Of a stretch of DNA of 30,593 nt, positions 18,501 to 26,295 are shown piece after piece. The stretch comes from a virus: IMG/VR virus record IMGVR_UViG_3300030450_002056, positions 64,906 through 95,498 of that record. One strand, given 5' to 3'. The position numbers were made by a program, and so were the translations under genes. Positions within the stretch are counted from its first letter, which is position 1. Every line of letters starts with the position of its first letter. Under the pieces are notes generated by a model. The model was given only the letters and a program-made list of their open reading frames with translations, did not search any database and was not told the DNA's origin.

Positions 18501-20179
18501 TTACAACTGCATTGATTGCTGATGATGCAATTACAACTGCATTAATTGCTGATGATGCTATCACAGATGCCCATATTGGAGATAATCAAGTTCTTGAAGC
18601 CCATATTAAATCAACTAATGCTCCTACTGATAATTACCTTTTAAGTTACGATGCATCTACATCAGGATTTACTTGGGTTGATGGTGCTAGTGCAGGTGGC
18701 GCAAATCAAACAATTACAACAGGTTCTGGTATTGATGGTGCTGATTCAGGTTCATCGAGTAATATAACTTTAACATTAGGAATACAGGAATTATCTGATG
18801 TTCAAATTGCTAGTGGAGATAAATTACTTGTTTTAGATTCAGATGGCTCTACGCACCAATTAGAAAGTATAGATGATATTGCAACACTATTTGCAGGAAG
18901 TAACTTAACTGCCACTAGTGGTGTTCTTGCTGTAGATGATGCATTCCTAAAGAATGATGCTAATGATACAACAACAGGAACTATTACTGCGGGTGGGTTT
19001 ACTACAGCAGGTTCTATTACATTGGGAGGCCATGCGTTTAATGATATTGATATTACTTCAGAGGCTTCTGACGCTGATGACCATTTAATGACTGCTCTTG
19101 CTATAAAGAATAGAATTGAGGATTATAGTTATACAACCAATACAGGAACAGTAACTTCAGTAGGAACTAATACAGGATTAAGTGGAACTGTTACAGGTTC
19201 GGGTAATTTATCTCTGGCTTTAGGTGACCTTGCAGATATGACCCAATCTTGGGATAATGCGGCAGATGAGTTTATTGTTCTTGATGGTGGAACTCAAAAG
19301 AGAAAACTATCATCTGAAATATTTGGTTCTAATGCTTTTAACTCAACAACAATACCAACCAATAATAATCAATTAACTAATGGTGCTAGTTTTATTACTG
19401 CATCTAGTTCAGATACTCTTACAAATAAAACAATTGCTATATCACAAGTAACTGAACTTTCTAATTTAACAGCAGCAGAAGGAGAGCAATTAGAAAACAT
19501 TGGTAGCACAGAAATATCAGCAGCACAATGGGGTTACTTAGGTGCAGCATCAGGGGCAATAACTAATACAGATACTAACTATTATGTAACAGGATTAGGG
19601 TTATCATCTGGCACTTTAACCGCTACTGTTAGTGGTGCATCTAACCCTACTGTTGATTTATCAGGCCTTTACACTGCTGGAACAGGACTTGATTTATCTT
19701 CAACTACCTTTAGTGTAGATGTATCAGATTTCATGACTAATGGTTCTGATAACAGAATACTTACTGCAACAGGCGCAGACGCTATGAATGCAGAAGCAAA
19801 CCTAACATTTGATGGTTCTACTTTAGCAGTAACAGGACACATAGATGCTACTACCAAGTCTTTCGTAATACCCCACCCTACAAAGGAGAATATGACTTTG
19901 AGGCATGGTTCTCTTGAAGGGCCAGAATACGGAGTATATCATAGAGGAAGATTAATAGGGGATTCCTCCATAGAACTACCAGAGTATTGGTTAGGTCTTG
20001 TTGATGAATCCACAATAACAGTCCAATTAACTGCTAATGGTAGTTTCCAAATGTTATATGTAGATAAGATAGAAAATAATACAGTCTACATAGATAATGC
20101 AACAGATAGTAATATAGATTGCTTTTACATTATACATGGTGAAAGAAAGGACATTGGCAAGATGGAGGTTGAGTATTAA
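15557..20179 (+). CDS. Large repetitive tail fibre (adhesin) with marine-phage-type C-terminal domain
   Basis: This 1540-residue protein is rich in Ala, Thr, Ser, Asn, Gly and Asp with almost no Cys, as in trimeric fibres. Visible parts are an N-terminal beta domain (about 1-170), GGTGAT-type fibre motifs (near 225), ELNYLDTLHATGVTATEFDY (near 415), a helical five-fold ADDAITTALI repeat (about 957-1015) and a C-terminal domain from about 1434. That last domain starts FVIPHPTKENMTLRHGSLEG, continues GPEYGVYHRGRL and IELPEYWLGLV, and ends CFYIIHGERKDIGKMEVEY. Highly similar C-terminal domains are known to me from structural proteins of marine phages, cyanophages among them. The ATG follows GAGGTGA. 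The next fibre gene starts in the stop codon (TAATG). A role in host attachment is well supported; the receptor is unknown. Confidence 0.8.
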   Translation: MVDNTGFISTLGATPTAQIDDATDAIHSSIIMSLNAATGENRPIEGFNITQSTSSSHTSYVVTAGDVLRNGLRVDVNAATLTTDSSTGTSNSVDWYGLIVVNSSNALAWRHGTSSPTSTGKLDTSNATVAALTAGDIPIAIVKYAASSNANLTNRPMQFLGYAQATRGFSAVNSNAETMRINADGTLTKGSATITLPSTTGTLARTADDITGNAAGLSATLAVASGGTGATTLTDGGILLGSGTGAITATSVLSNGQLLIGDGTSDPTLTTLTAGNNITVTNGAGSISIAGTANDDVTKTNLTNVLATYTGSDTLTIGDAGDDTSVVIKGNLEVKGTQTAVNTVTMNAQNAIVFEGATADAYETTLSIIDPTDDHTQYLNNQSGYIAVLGAATTTAISATPAELNSLDGYTGTVTELNYLDTLHATGVTATEFDYLDGVTSNIQTQLDAKISATLTTEQVEDIVGGMLTGNTATNITVTYQDGDGTIDFVASDSSVDINGLTAESGIVAATDTLPFYDTDVGANRKVTPNQMMAAIGHGGIPSLPPSKVDPTIDSSTFSAAAIPTLAQSKVTNLATDLAAKVPATRTIAGRALSNNLVVRVNASSGKLEFNDGSNTTTIQDTAGTPADVVFDNRKTEWGELQDTASTKPANNATVGATLGSGGNLLLEDGSTKATDATILNANTTKANVGLSNVDNDSTATIRGAITLAKSVSGDTKTLSLTNGNAATVALDFEDGATKNQVFRQSSAPTALSIGDIWVDTDDNKVYSASATGTGDWELVTAAYTDAEKTKLGTVAANATANTGDVAKTGTINANEYARWSDATTLEARTAAEVRSDLGISDAEIIDWTTDQGSTNIDTGNYTNTTYSEATGLAAGLMSIAHHDKLDGIAASATATVDLTVDGAGTVHANNYTNTTYSAGTGITLSGGAFSTNLSASEIPNLAASKITSGTFATARIADDAITSAKIADDAIITALIADDAITTALIADDAITTALIADDAITDAHIGDNQVLEAHIKSTNAPTDNYLLSYDASTSGFTWVDGASAGGANQTITTGSGIDGADSGSSSNITLTLGIQELSDVQIASGDKLLVLDSDGSTHQLESIDDIATLFAGSNLTATSGVLAVDDAFLKNDANDTTTGTITAGGFTTAGSITLGGHAFNDIDITSEASDADDHLMTALAIKNRIEDYSYTTNTGTVTSVGTNTGLSGTVTGSGNLSLALGDLADMTQSWDNAADEFIVLDGGTQKRKLSSEIFGSNAFNSTTIPTNNNQLTNGASFITASSSDTLTNKTIAISQVTELSNLTAAEGEQLENIGSTEISAAQWGYLGAASGAITNTDTNYYVTGLGLSSGTLTATVSGASNPTVDLSGLYTAGTGLDLSSTTFSVDVSDFMTNGSDNRILTATGADAMNAEANLTFDGSTLAVTGHIDATTKSFVIPHPTKENMTLRHGSLEGPEYGVYHRGRLIGDSSIELPEYWLGLVDESTITVQLTANGSFQMLYVDKIENNTVYIDNATDSNIDCFYIIHGERKDIGKMEVEY
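18425..18604 (+). repeat. Tandem 30-base repeat coding for ADDAITTALI units
   Basis: IADDAI recurs at 18425, 18455, 18485, 18515 and 18545 with a regular 30-base period; a divergent unit, IGDNQV, follows at 18575. The ten-residue units (D-D-A-I-T-x-A-x-I-A) suggest a right-handed beta-roll or a coiled segment in the fibre shaft. The codons vary between copies, so the repeat is not a recent DNA duplication except perhaps for the central two units, which are almost identical. Confidence 0.85.
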
Positions 20180-23100
20180 TGGCTAACTCAGATAAAGACA
20201 TAAAGATAACACCAAACACAGGTAGTGCAAACTTACCTAAGATAGAATTTACAGGACAAGATGATGCAACTAAAACATTGTCTGTTGCTAATTCTGGGGC
20301 ATTATCTTTTGATGGTGATTTAACTGTAACGGGTAATTTCGTTGTTAGTGGAACATCAACAAGTGTAAATACTGAAACTGTAACAGTTAATGATAATATC
20401 ATCGTATTAAATAATAATGCATCTAGCAGCCCTTCTGAAAATGCTGGTATTGAAGTAGAAAGAGGCGATTCTACTAATACAGTTCTTAGATGGAATGAAT
20501 CAACAGACCGTTGGCAATTTACTAATGATGGGACTAACTATCACAATATTCCATTATCTACTGAATATGATAATTCAACTGCTGTAACTTTAGCAACTGT
20601 ATCAGGTAATTACCTTTCGTTAAGCGGTCAAGCAATAACTGCTGGAACAGTGCCTCTTACATTAGGAGGAACAGGAGCAACTTCTGCATCTGCGGCAAGA
20701 ACAGCATTAAGTTTAGGAACAGGTGCAGTATTAGATACAGCAGCAATAGCAGATGGTGGAACAGGGTTAGCAACAGCAGACCAAATTCATACGTTTGTTA
20801 CAGGTCAAACTGATACAATAGCAGCAAGCACTTCAGGTAATGCTGCTACAGTAACAACTAATGCTAATTTAACAGGAGATATTACTTCAACAGGAAACGC
20901 TACTTCTATTGCATCAGGTGTTATTGTTAATGCAGATGTTAATGCTTCTGCTGCAATAGCATATAGTAAATTGAATTTAACAGGCGCAGTATTAAATGCT
21001 GATTTAGCAGGTTCAATTGCATACAGTAAGTTAAATCTAACAGGTGCAATAGTAAACGCTGATTTAGCAAGTGGAGTAGATGCCTCTAAATTAACAACAG
21101 GAACAATGCCAGTAGCAAGACTTGGAACAGGAAATGTTGATACTACCCATATAGCCAATGATGCAATAGATTCAGATAAAATAGCAGCAGGAGAAGTTGG
21201 TAACGCGGCATTAGCAGGAAGTGGATTATCCGCTAGTAAATTAACTATAGGAACATTACCTGATGCAAGATATGATTCAGGAATAGCGTCACAAGTTGTT
21301 AAAGGTGCAGAACAAGAATTTTCAGTCACTATTGATAAAGCATTAGCCGAAGATGATGTTTGGTGTTCTCTTAGTAATACAGATGAACAAAAATTTACTT
21401 CATATCACATAGGTTATGTATTAACTATAGGAAATGAAGAAGTTAGAGTTATCTCTAAAGCATCTGATGAATTATCAGCCCCTACAAATGAGGCTGGCGA
21501 TACAATTAATACTGGCTTAAAACTAACAAGAGGGATAAGAGGGACATCTGCGGCGGCACACAATATTAATACCGCTATGAAACCTGATAAAAACAGAACA
21601 ATTCAAATAACAAAAACAGATGCTAGTTCATCAACAGAAAAGGCATTTATCCCTGAGTTTAGTGGTGCTGATGGAAATGTAGCATCAGTTACAGGTTTAG
21701 TTCCAAAAGCAGCAATAGGCGACCAAGCCAAATATTTGCGTGGAGATGGAACTTGGCAGACATTAAGTGGTGGAGGTTCAACTGGAACTGTTACACAAAT
21801 AGTTGCTGGAACAGGTCTTTCAGGTGGAACAATTACAACAACAGGAACTATTGCTGTTTCTGGCGCACAAACAGGAATTACTACTGATTATAACGCAGCA
21901 AGAGTTATTGGTAGAGATGCACATAACAATATAGATTTTACTACAGATAATGAAATCCATTTCAAAACTAACAATGAAACTCCTGTAATAAAAATGAAAG
22001 CATCAGGAGAAGTAGAAGCAACAAGTCTTGATATATCCGGTGATGCTGATATTGATGGGACATTAGAAGCAGATGCAATTACTATTGGTGGAACTGCTAT
22101 TGGTAGTATTTACTCGCCTGTTGCGGGTCATTCAAGTATAGCCACAGTAGGAACTATTGGAACAGGAGTTTGGCAAGGAACTGCAATAGCAAGCGGTTAT
22201 ATTGCTGCTGATGCAATTACAGGTGCTAAAATAGCAGACGATGCAATTGATTCAGAACACTATACAGATGGAAGCATTGATACAGCACATATAGCAGATA
22301 ACCAAGTAACACTAGCAAAAATGGCTGGAATAACTAGAGGCTCAATAATAATTGGTAATGCTAGTGGCGACCCTGCCGCCCTTGCTATTGGTTCTAATGA
22401 TTATGTGTTAACAAGTGATGGAACAGATATTGCATGGGAAGCCGCAAGTGGTGGTATAGCAAGTTTAGCCGCAGACACTTCACCACAGTTAGGCGGTAAT
22501 TTAGATGTTGATGGTAATGATATTGTATCAACTTCAAATGGCCCAATAGACATTAACCCGAATGGAACAGGTAAAGTCAGAATAAACACGACAAGCACAG
22601 ATGGTGTGAAATTAGATGTTAGAAGCGATAACAACGCTACTGTTGCTAATTTCAGAAACCAAACTTCTTCCACTAATGCTGCTCAAACTGTTATACAGTT
22701 AATTGCGGGAACAAGCGGAACTGCCGCAGCAGGTCTTGGTGCTAAATTACAGTTTAGACAAGGGGATGATGGTTATGCGGGCTATACCGCAGGTTCAATT
22801 TATTCCTCGCGTGTTGATAACTCCAATCATCACTTGTATATTACACCCGAAGGAACGGGAGATTTGGTTCTTGATGGTCTAAAATGGCCTCAAGCAGATG
22901 GTTCTGCTAATCAAGTGTTAAAGACAGATGGTTCTGCTCAGTTATCTTGGGCTAGTGGTGGTGCTTCTGAAATAACAGATTTATCAAATGCAACTACAAC
23001 AGCAAGTTCTGTTTGGTTAGGTTCAACCCCTGCTAATGCTACTGATTATAACACAGCAGTAGGTATAGGTGCATTAGATTCACCGAATGGCACTAATGGA

Positions 23101-24309
23101 ACAAAGAATGTAGCAATAGGACAAAATGCTGGAACAGCAAATACAGAAGGATTCAAAAATGTATTCATAGGATTTGCTTCAGGAACAGCAAATACTGACG
23201 CAGACCACAATGTTTTCGTAGGAAGTCAATCAGGAAAAGCAAATACAACAGGTGTTAGAAACATAGCAATCGGTTCTGATTCTTATGATGCCGCAGATAC
23301 AGAAAACGATAATATAGCAATTGGATATGCTGCTTTAGGTGGTGCTATTGCAGGTGGTGAGAAGAATGTTGCAATTGGTAACTATTCAGGGGATGCAATT
23401 ACTTCTGCTGACCAAAACACATTGCTAGGCCATTATGCGGGTAGTGGAATTACCACTTCAAATCAAAATGTCGCAATTGGTTATGATGCTTTAAAAACAC
23501 TTAGCACAGGTTCAAGAAGCATAGCAATAGGATATGAGGCTCTTAAGACAAATACAGGTGGATTGAACATTGGAATAGGTTGGCTATCAATGGCTAATGA
23601 AGGCGCAGGTCAAAACAATGTAGCCATAGGCGACATGACCATGCAACAAACCGAAAATGCGAATAACAATGTAGTTATGGGGAACTTTGCTGGCTATGGT
23701 GATTCAAGTGGTTCTCCTACTGATTCCGGTGATGGTAATACAGCCATAGGACATTATGCCATGCAATACTGGAAACAAGGAGATTACAATACATGTTTAG
23801 GATATGAAGCATACAAAGGCACTTCAAATACCGCTAATGGCGATAAAAATATTAGTATTGGTTGGACAGCAGGAAATAACTTAACAAGCGGTAGCGGCAA
23901 TGTAGTTATTGGTGCGGCTGATGTTCCTTCTGCAACAGGTGATGACCAATTATCTATTTCTTCAGGTGATGGAGATGTTACTTGGATTACAGGTAATTCA
24001 TCAGGTGGTATTAATTCTAAAGCAGAAGTAGTAGCAGTATCAAGTAATACGACATTAACATTAGCGCAAACAGGTTCATATGCTTATTGGACAGCAGGAA
24101 CATTAACACTACCTGCTAGTGGAACAGTAGGAACACAATATACAGTTATCAACAATACAGGTGGTAGTGCTACTGTTGCGGTTAATGGTAGTAACTGTTC
24201 TATGGTAGCGGGTTTCACAAGTGCGACAAACGCAACAACAGCAATAGACGACCATGAATTAGCCTCATTTGTTTGTGTTACTGCTAATACTTGGATTCAG
24301 GTAGGTTGA
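20179..24309 (+). CDS. Second large tail fibre with YadA-head-like beta-roll repeats
   Basis: This 1376-residue protein begins with a marine-phage fibre-type N-terminus: a short ITPNTGSANLPKIEFTG segment, then GDLTVTGNFVVSGTSTSVNT and NDNIIVLNNNASSSPSENAG. GGTGAT-type motifs and duplicated YSKLNLTGA units (from about 20955) follow. From about residue 955 to 1244 there are many copies of the pattern N-V-A-I-G-x(2)-A-G, spaced by roughly 14-25 residues, which matches the left-handed parallel beta-roll of YadA-type trimeric autotransporter heads. A C-terminal beta domain (from about 1275) includes TLTLPASGTVGTQYTVINN, a fibre-tip-like fold. GGAGG upstream and a start that shares TAATG with the first fibre suggest coupled synthesis, so the two fibres may be parts of one appendage. 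Host-adhesion function is likely; the target is not known. Confidence 0.8.
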   Translation: MANSDKDIKITPNTGSANLPKIEFTGQDDATKTLSVANSGALSFDGDLTVTGNFVVSGTSTSVNTETVTVNDNIIVLNNNASSSPSENAGIEVERGDSTNTVLRWNESTDRWQFTNDGTNYHNIPLSTEYDNSTAVTLATVSGNYLSLSGQAITAGTVPLTLGGTGATSASAARTALSLGTGAVLDTAAIADGGTGLATADQIHTFVTGQTDTIAASTSGNAATVTTNANLTGDITSTGNATSIASGVIVNADVNASAAIAYSKLNLTGAVLNADLAGSIAYSKLNLTGAIVNADLASGVDASKLTTGTMPVARLGTGNVDTTHIANDAIDSDKIAAGEVGNAALAGSGLSASKLTIGTLPDARYDSGIASQVVKGAEQEFSVTIDKALAEDDVWCSLSNTDEQKFTSYHIGYVLTIGNEEVRVISKASDELSAPTNEAGDTINTGLKLTRGIRGTSAAAHNINTAMKPDKNRTIQITKTDASSSTEKAFIPEFSGADGNVASVTGLVPKAAIGDQAKYLRGDGTWQTLSGGGSTGTVTQIVAGTGLSGGTITTTGTIAVSGAQTGITTDYNAARVIGRDAHNNIDFTTDNEIHFKTNNETPVIKMKASGEVEATSLDISGDADIDGTLEADAITIGGTAIGSIYSPVAGHSSIATVGTIGTGVWQGTAIASGYIAADAITGAKIADDAIDSEHYTDGSIDTAHIADNQVTLAKMAGITRGSIIIGNASGDPAALAIGSNDYVLTSDGTDIAWEAASGGIASLAADTSPQLGGNLDVDGNDIVSTSNGPIDINPNGTGKVRINTTSTDGVKLDVRSDNNATVANFRNQTSSTNAAQTVIQLIAGTSGTAAAGLGAKLQFRQGDDGYAGYTAGSIYSSRVDNSNHHLYITPEGTGDLVLDGLKWPQADGSANQVLKTDGSAQLSWASGGASEITDLSNATTTASSVWLGSTPANATDYNTAVGIGALDSPNGTNGTKNVAIGQNAGTANTEGFKNVFIGFASGTANTDADHNVFVGSQSGKANTTGVRNIAIGSDSYDAADTENDNIAIGYAALGGAIAGGEKNVAIGNYSGDAITSADQNTLLGHYAGSGITTSNQNVAIGYDALKTLSTGSRSIAIGYEALKTNTGGLNIGIGWLSMANEGAGQNNVAIGDMTMQQTENANNNVVMGNFAGYGDSSGSPTDSGDGNTAIGHYAMQYWKQGDYNTCLGYEAYKGTSNTANGDKNISIGWTAGNNLTSGSGNVVIGAADVPSATGDDQLSISSGDGDVTWITGNSSGGINSKAEVVAVSSNTTLTLAQTGSYAYWTAGTLTLPASGTVGTQYTVINNTGGSATVAVNGSNCSMVAGFTSATNATTAIDDHELASFVCVTANTWIQVG
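23040..23910 (+). repeat. YadA-like NxAIG beta-roll repeat array
   Basis: The translated array includes NVAIGQNAG, NVFIGFASG, NVFVGSQSG, NIAIGSDS, NIAIGYAAL, NVAIGNYSG, NTLLGHYAG, NVAIGYDAL, SIAIGYEAL, NIGIGWLSM, NVAIGDMTM, NVVMGNFAG, NTAIGHYAM, NTCLGYEAY and NISIGWTAG. Spacing varies around 14-25 residues. The array is characteristic of the head of trimeric autotransporter adhesins and of phage fibres. Confidence 0.85.
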
Positions 24310-24314
24310 TATTA

Positions 24315-24872
24315 ATGGGTTTTATGGGCGTATTAGCAACAGTAGCACAAGCAGGGCAAGTGTCGGCTACCTCTGCACCAACAGGTGTTAGTATTGCTAC
24401 ATCATCTTCAGGTAATTACAATAATGCAATAATGGCCGATGAAATGTCTGGTTGTGCTTTTGGAGGAATGAATATGGATGGTAGTGGTTTTTCAACAGGT
24501 TCAACTGATATAGATGTTGGTGTATCCGCATATGGTAATTTCACTGGTTGTGAGTCATTTTCAAAAACAGAATATGAAGGATATATTCGCGCTACAGGAG
24601 CAACAAGTTTTGCATGGGATTTAGCAATCAGTAGTAGTTCTTTAAGCAATGGCTGTGTTGCTTCGATTGAAGGAACTGCCTCTACTGACCAAGATGAAAT
24701 AACAGGCCATATTGGTAAATGGCTTAAAATCACTTTTGGTGGAGGTAGGGGAGGACAAACATATCCTGCGGCTGGTGATAGTTTGGAAATAGATATTGAT
24801 GCTAATGCTACAAATTCTAGTGGAACAACTGCCGCCTCTACTGTTTCAATTAGTTATTCTTTTGAGAATTGA
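24315..24872 (+). CDS. Small Gly/Ser-rich protein of the fibre cassette
   Basis: This 185-residue protein starts with a short hydrophobic segment (MGFMGVLATVAQAG) and is then rich in Gly, Ser, Thr and Asp, with four Cys (in GCAFGG, GCESF and GCVAS among others) and beta-strand alternation near the C-terminus ending STVSISYSFEN. It could be a fibre-tip or fibre-decorating protein, or an adhesin accessory; no known family is recognised. The N-terminal hydrophobic stretch is too short for a clear signal peptide. I prefer the ATG at 24315 to the TTG at 24291, because GGTTGAT at 24303-24309 serves it and the upstream stop lies five bases before it. Confidence 0.6.
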   Translation: MGFMGVLATVAQAGQVSATSAPTGVSIATSSSGNYNNAIMADEMSGCAFGGMNMDGSGFSTGSTDIDVGVSAYGNFTGCESFSKTEYEGYIRATGATSFAWDLAISSSSLSNGCVASIEGTASTDQDEITGHIGKWLKITFGGGRGGQTYPAAGDSLEIDIDANATNSSGTTAASTVSISYSFEN

Positions 24873-24877
24873 TTACC

Positions 24878-25426
24878 ATGCCTACAAGACAACAAGTAAC
24901 AATACCAGAAGGTTCTTCTGGAGATTTTGCAATAAGACATTTTAATGGTCAAACTACTGATTATAATTGGGAAAGGTATTTAATAATGAAAAATGAAATT
25001 GCAGAAGCATATACAGTGTTAACAAAAGAAGGATGCCCTATGCCCATTATGCAAGACTCATATGCTGAATACAAAGAACATCAATGGTTATGGGATAATG
25101 CAACAGGAGATGTGTTAGTTGGAGGTCTTGGTATAGGAATGTTACATCAAAAATTAATAGATAATCCCAATGTTACATCTGTTACTATAATTGAATTAGA
25201 ACAAGATGTTGTAGATTTAGTTTGGGAACATTGCATTAAAGATGATTCATTCACATTAGTAGTAGCAGACTTTGAAACATGGAATCCGCCAGAAGGTTCT
25301 TCTTTTGATACAGTATGGGGAGATACATGGCTAGTGGATAATTCCCTTACAATGAAAGATTACAGCACTCTTATTAGAGATAGATATTCCCAATATACTC
25401 CCAATATAGGATTTTGGGGAGAGTGA
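24878..25426 (+). CDS. SAM-dependent methyltransferase, spermidine-synthase-like Rossmann fold
   Basis: The protein has 182 residues. Residues 79-88 (VLVGGLGIGM) are motif I of class I methyltransferases, which binds S-adenosylmethionine. E106 in TIIELEQDVVDL is the expected acidic residue at the end of strand 2, and D131 in VVADFETW the expected adenine-contacting residue. FDTVWGDTW follows, as in spermidine-synthase-like enzymes. At 182 residues it is shorter than complete spermidine synthases (near 280), so polyamine synthesis is unlikely; methylation of a protein, glycan or nucleic acid is more likely. The target is unknown. It lies in the late operon after the fibres. The start at 24878 overlaps no gene, with a weak upstream TTGAT; the alternative is TTG at 24869 inside the previous gene. 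Confidence 0.72.
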   Translation: MPTRQQVTIPEGSSGDFAIRHFNGQTTDYNWERYLIMKNEIAEAYTVLTKEGCPMPIMQDSYAEYKEHQWLWDNATGDVLVGGLGIGMLHQKLIDNPNVTSVTIIELEQDVVDLVWEHCIKDDSFTLVVADFETWNPPEGSSFDTVWGDTWLVDNSLTMKDYSTLIRDRYSQYTPNIGFWGE

Positions 25427-25430
25427 TAAA

Positions 25431-25730
25431 ATGGCTTTAGAACTAGATTATGAAGAAGAAAGGTTAGGGGTAACTATACCCAATGTATATGCAAAGATTG
25501 CTAGAGTATCGTTTAGCAATATGGAAAATGATGATGGCGTAAAGGTAGAATACATGGTTAAATTCTACAAGAACGAAGAAGCAAAAGAAGCAGGGGAACA
25601 CCCCTTTGGTGGAAAAGGTTTCTCAACAACTTTAAACATAGGTAATGCTAAGACACAGTATAATTTACTGAAACAATGCTACCTTCACTTAAAGGAACAA
25701 GACGGATTTACTGATGCAATAGATAGTTAA
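25431..25730 (+). CDS. Small tail-region protein, paralogue of the convergent gene
   Basis: This 99-residue protein begins MALELDYEE and ends with a helical segment YNLLKQCYLHLKEQDGF. The overall pattern (MAL start, a tyrosine/alanine strand, a charged middle with NEEAKEAGEHPF, then a C-terminal Y-x(6)-Y-x-H-x-K helix) is that of small proteins found near tail genes of many tailed phages; their biochemical function is not established, to my knowledge. The gene facing it at 25989-26291 encodes a clearly related product. GTGAT precedes the ATG. It is the last gene of the rightward operon and is followed by the strand-switch region. Confidence 0.65.
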   Translation: MALELDYEEERLGVTIPNVYAKIARVSFSNMENDDGVKVEYMVKFYKNEEAKEAGEHPFGGKGFSTTLNIGNAKTQYNLLKQCYLHLKEQDGFTDAIDS

Positions 25731-25750
25731 TATTATTTACTTACATAAAT

Positions 25751-25766
25751 AAAAATGCAAAAAAAT
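25751..25766 (-). terminator. Poly-T run for the leftward transcripts
   Basis: The + strand has AAAAA and AAAAAAA here, so leftward transcripts carry U-runs (about seven and five U) some 220 bases after the last leftward stop. This is a plausible archaeal intrinsic terminator. With the + strand run at 25782 it makes the junction bidirectional. Confidence 0.4.
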
Positions 25767-25781
25767 TCCTATCATTTTGAG

Positions 25782-25788
25782 TTTTTTT
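25782..25788 (+). terminator. Poly-T run ending the rightward operon
   Basis: A run of seven T about 50 bases after the last rightward stop codon. Archaeal RNA polymerase terminates at oligo-T without needing a hairpin, so this fits an intrinsic archaeal terminator for the virion operon. Confidence 0.5.
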
Positions 25789-25988
25789 AGCACCCTAAAA
25801 CGAACCTAAACAGGCCCAATATCCACCTCTATGTGGGGTATGCGGCACAAGTATAGGCCCAAACTAGGGCATCTAAGGGGTAGTTAGTAAAACGCCGGAG
25901 AACAGCATTTCATTGGATTAACTAATTAATCCTTTGGACTAACATTTCAATCCAAAGTGCGGGGGTATTTGAACTCGACAAAAGCGGT

Positions 25989-26291
25989 CTAAGCATCAAT
26001 GCTACCTTCAAATTCCTTTTGCTTTTTCATGTGCATATAGCACTGTTTCCAAATGTTATAGTGGTTTTTCTTTGGGTTAACATTTAACTCAAAGAAGTAA
26101 TTGAATCCTTCTACCGGGTTTTTTTCTTCATTATATGTTTCTTCGTTTAACCAAACCAAGCCACCATAAATTACCCTATAAATAGTAGTGTCTTCTTTCT
26201 TTTCTTTTTGTATTGCTATTTCTTTTATTACAGCATGAGCATCTACTGCTAGAAGACCCATACCTGTTGCTACTGTTACTTTCAATGCCAT
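25989..26291 (-). CDS. Small protein, inverted paralogue of the last rightward gene
   Basis: This 100-residue protein starts MALKVTVATG, has NEETYNEEKNPVEGFNYFF in the middle and ends with YNIWKQCYMHMKKQKEF. It matches the protein of 25431-25730 along the C-terminal third: the pattern YN-hydrophobic-x-KQCY-hydrophobic-H-hydrophobic-K-x-Q-x-x-F, then I-D-S/A at the end. The two share a start (MAL) and a final segment of the same length, hence a paralogous pair in opposite orientation. The function is unknown. GGTGA at 26296-26300 precedes the ATG and an AT-rich AAAAATAT at 26328-26335 is a possible TATA box. It is separated from the rest of the leftward genes by a hairpin and poly-U, so it may be its own transcript. 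Confidence 0.65.
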   Translation of the reverse strand: MALKVTVATGMGLLAVDAHAVIKEIAIQKEKKEDTTIYRVIYGGLVWLNEETYNEEKNPVEGFNYFFELNVNPKKNHYNIWKQCYMHMKKQKEFEGSIDA

Positions 26292-26295
26292 TTAA

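Larger units (their letters stand above)
25731..25988. other. Convergent strand-switch region with small inverted repeats
   Basis: No gene is seen. The left half has poly-T runs for both directions. The right half holds four small inverted repeats: CCAC/GTGG (25823-25836), GCCC/GGGC (25857-25870), GGATTAA/TTAATCC (25915-25932) and CTTTGGA/TCCAAAG (25932-25957), with an alternative pairing of TTGGATT (25913-25919) with AATCCAA (25949-25955). AGGCCCAA occurs twice (25812 and 25856). It separates the late rightward operon from the leftward replication operon. Confidence 0.6.

Noticed and set aside
18425-18604. CRISPR array
   Set aside because: The 30-base period is an in-frame protein repeat without distinct spacers.
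15557-20179. Diversity-generating retroelement target in the first fibre
   Set aside because: No reverse transcriptase, no template repeat and no C-type-lectin-like variable end were seen in the window.
24878-25426. True spermidine synthase
   Set aside because: Only the Rossmann half with the SAM-binding motifs is present; the length and the lack of further enzyme domains argue against polyamine synthesis.
25958-25982. tRNA 3'-end-like stretch on the leftward strand (GTTCAAATACCCCCGC)
   Set aside because: The T-loop-like GTTCAAAT is followed by A instead of C and the flanking T-stem does not pair; no matching acceptor strand lies about 70 bases away. No integrase is in view, so an attachment site is not supported either.
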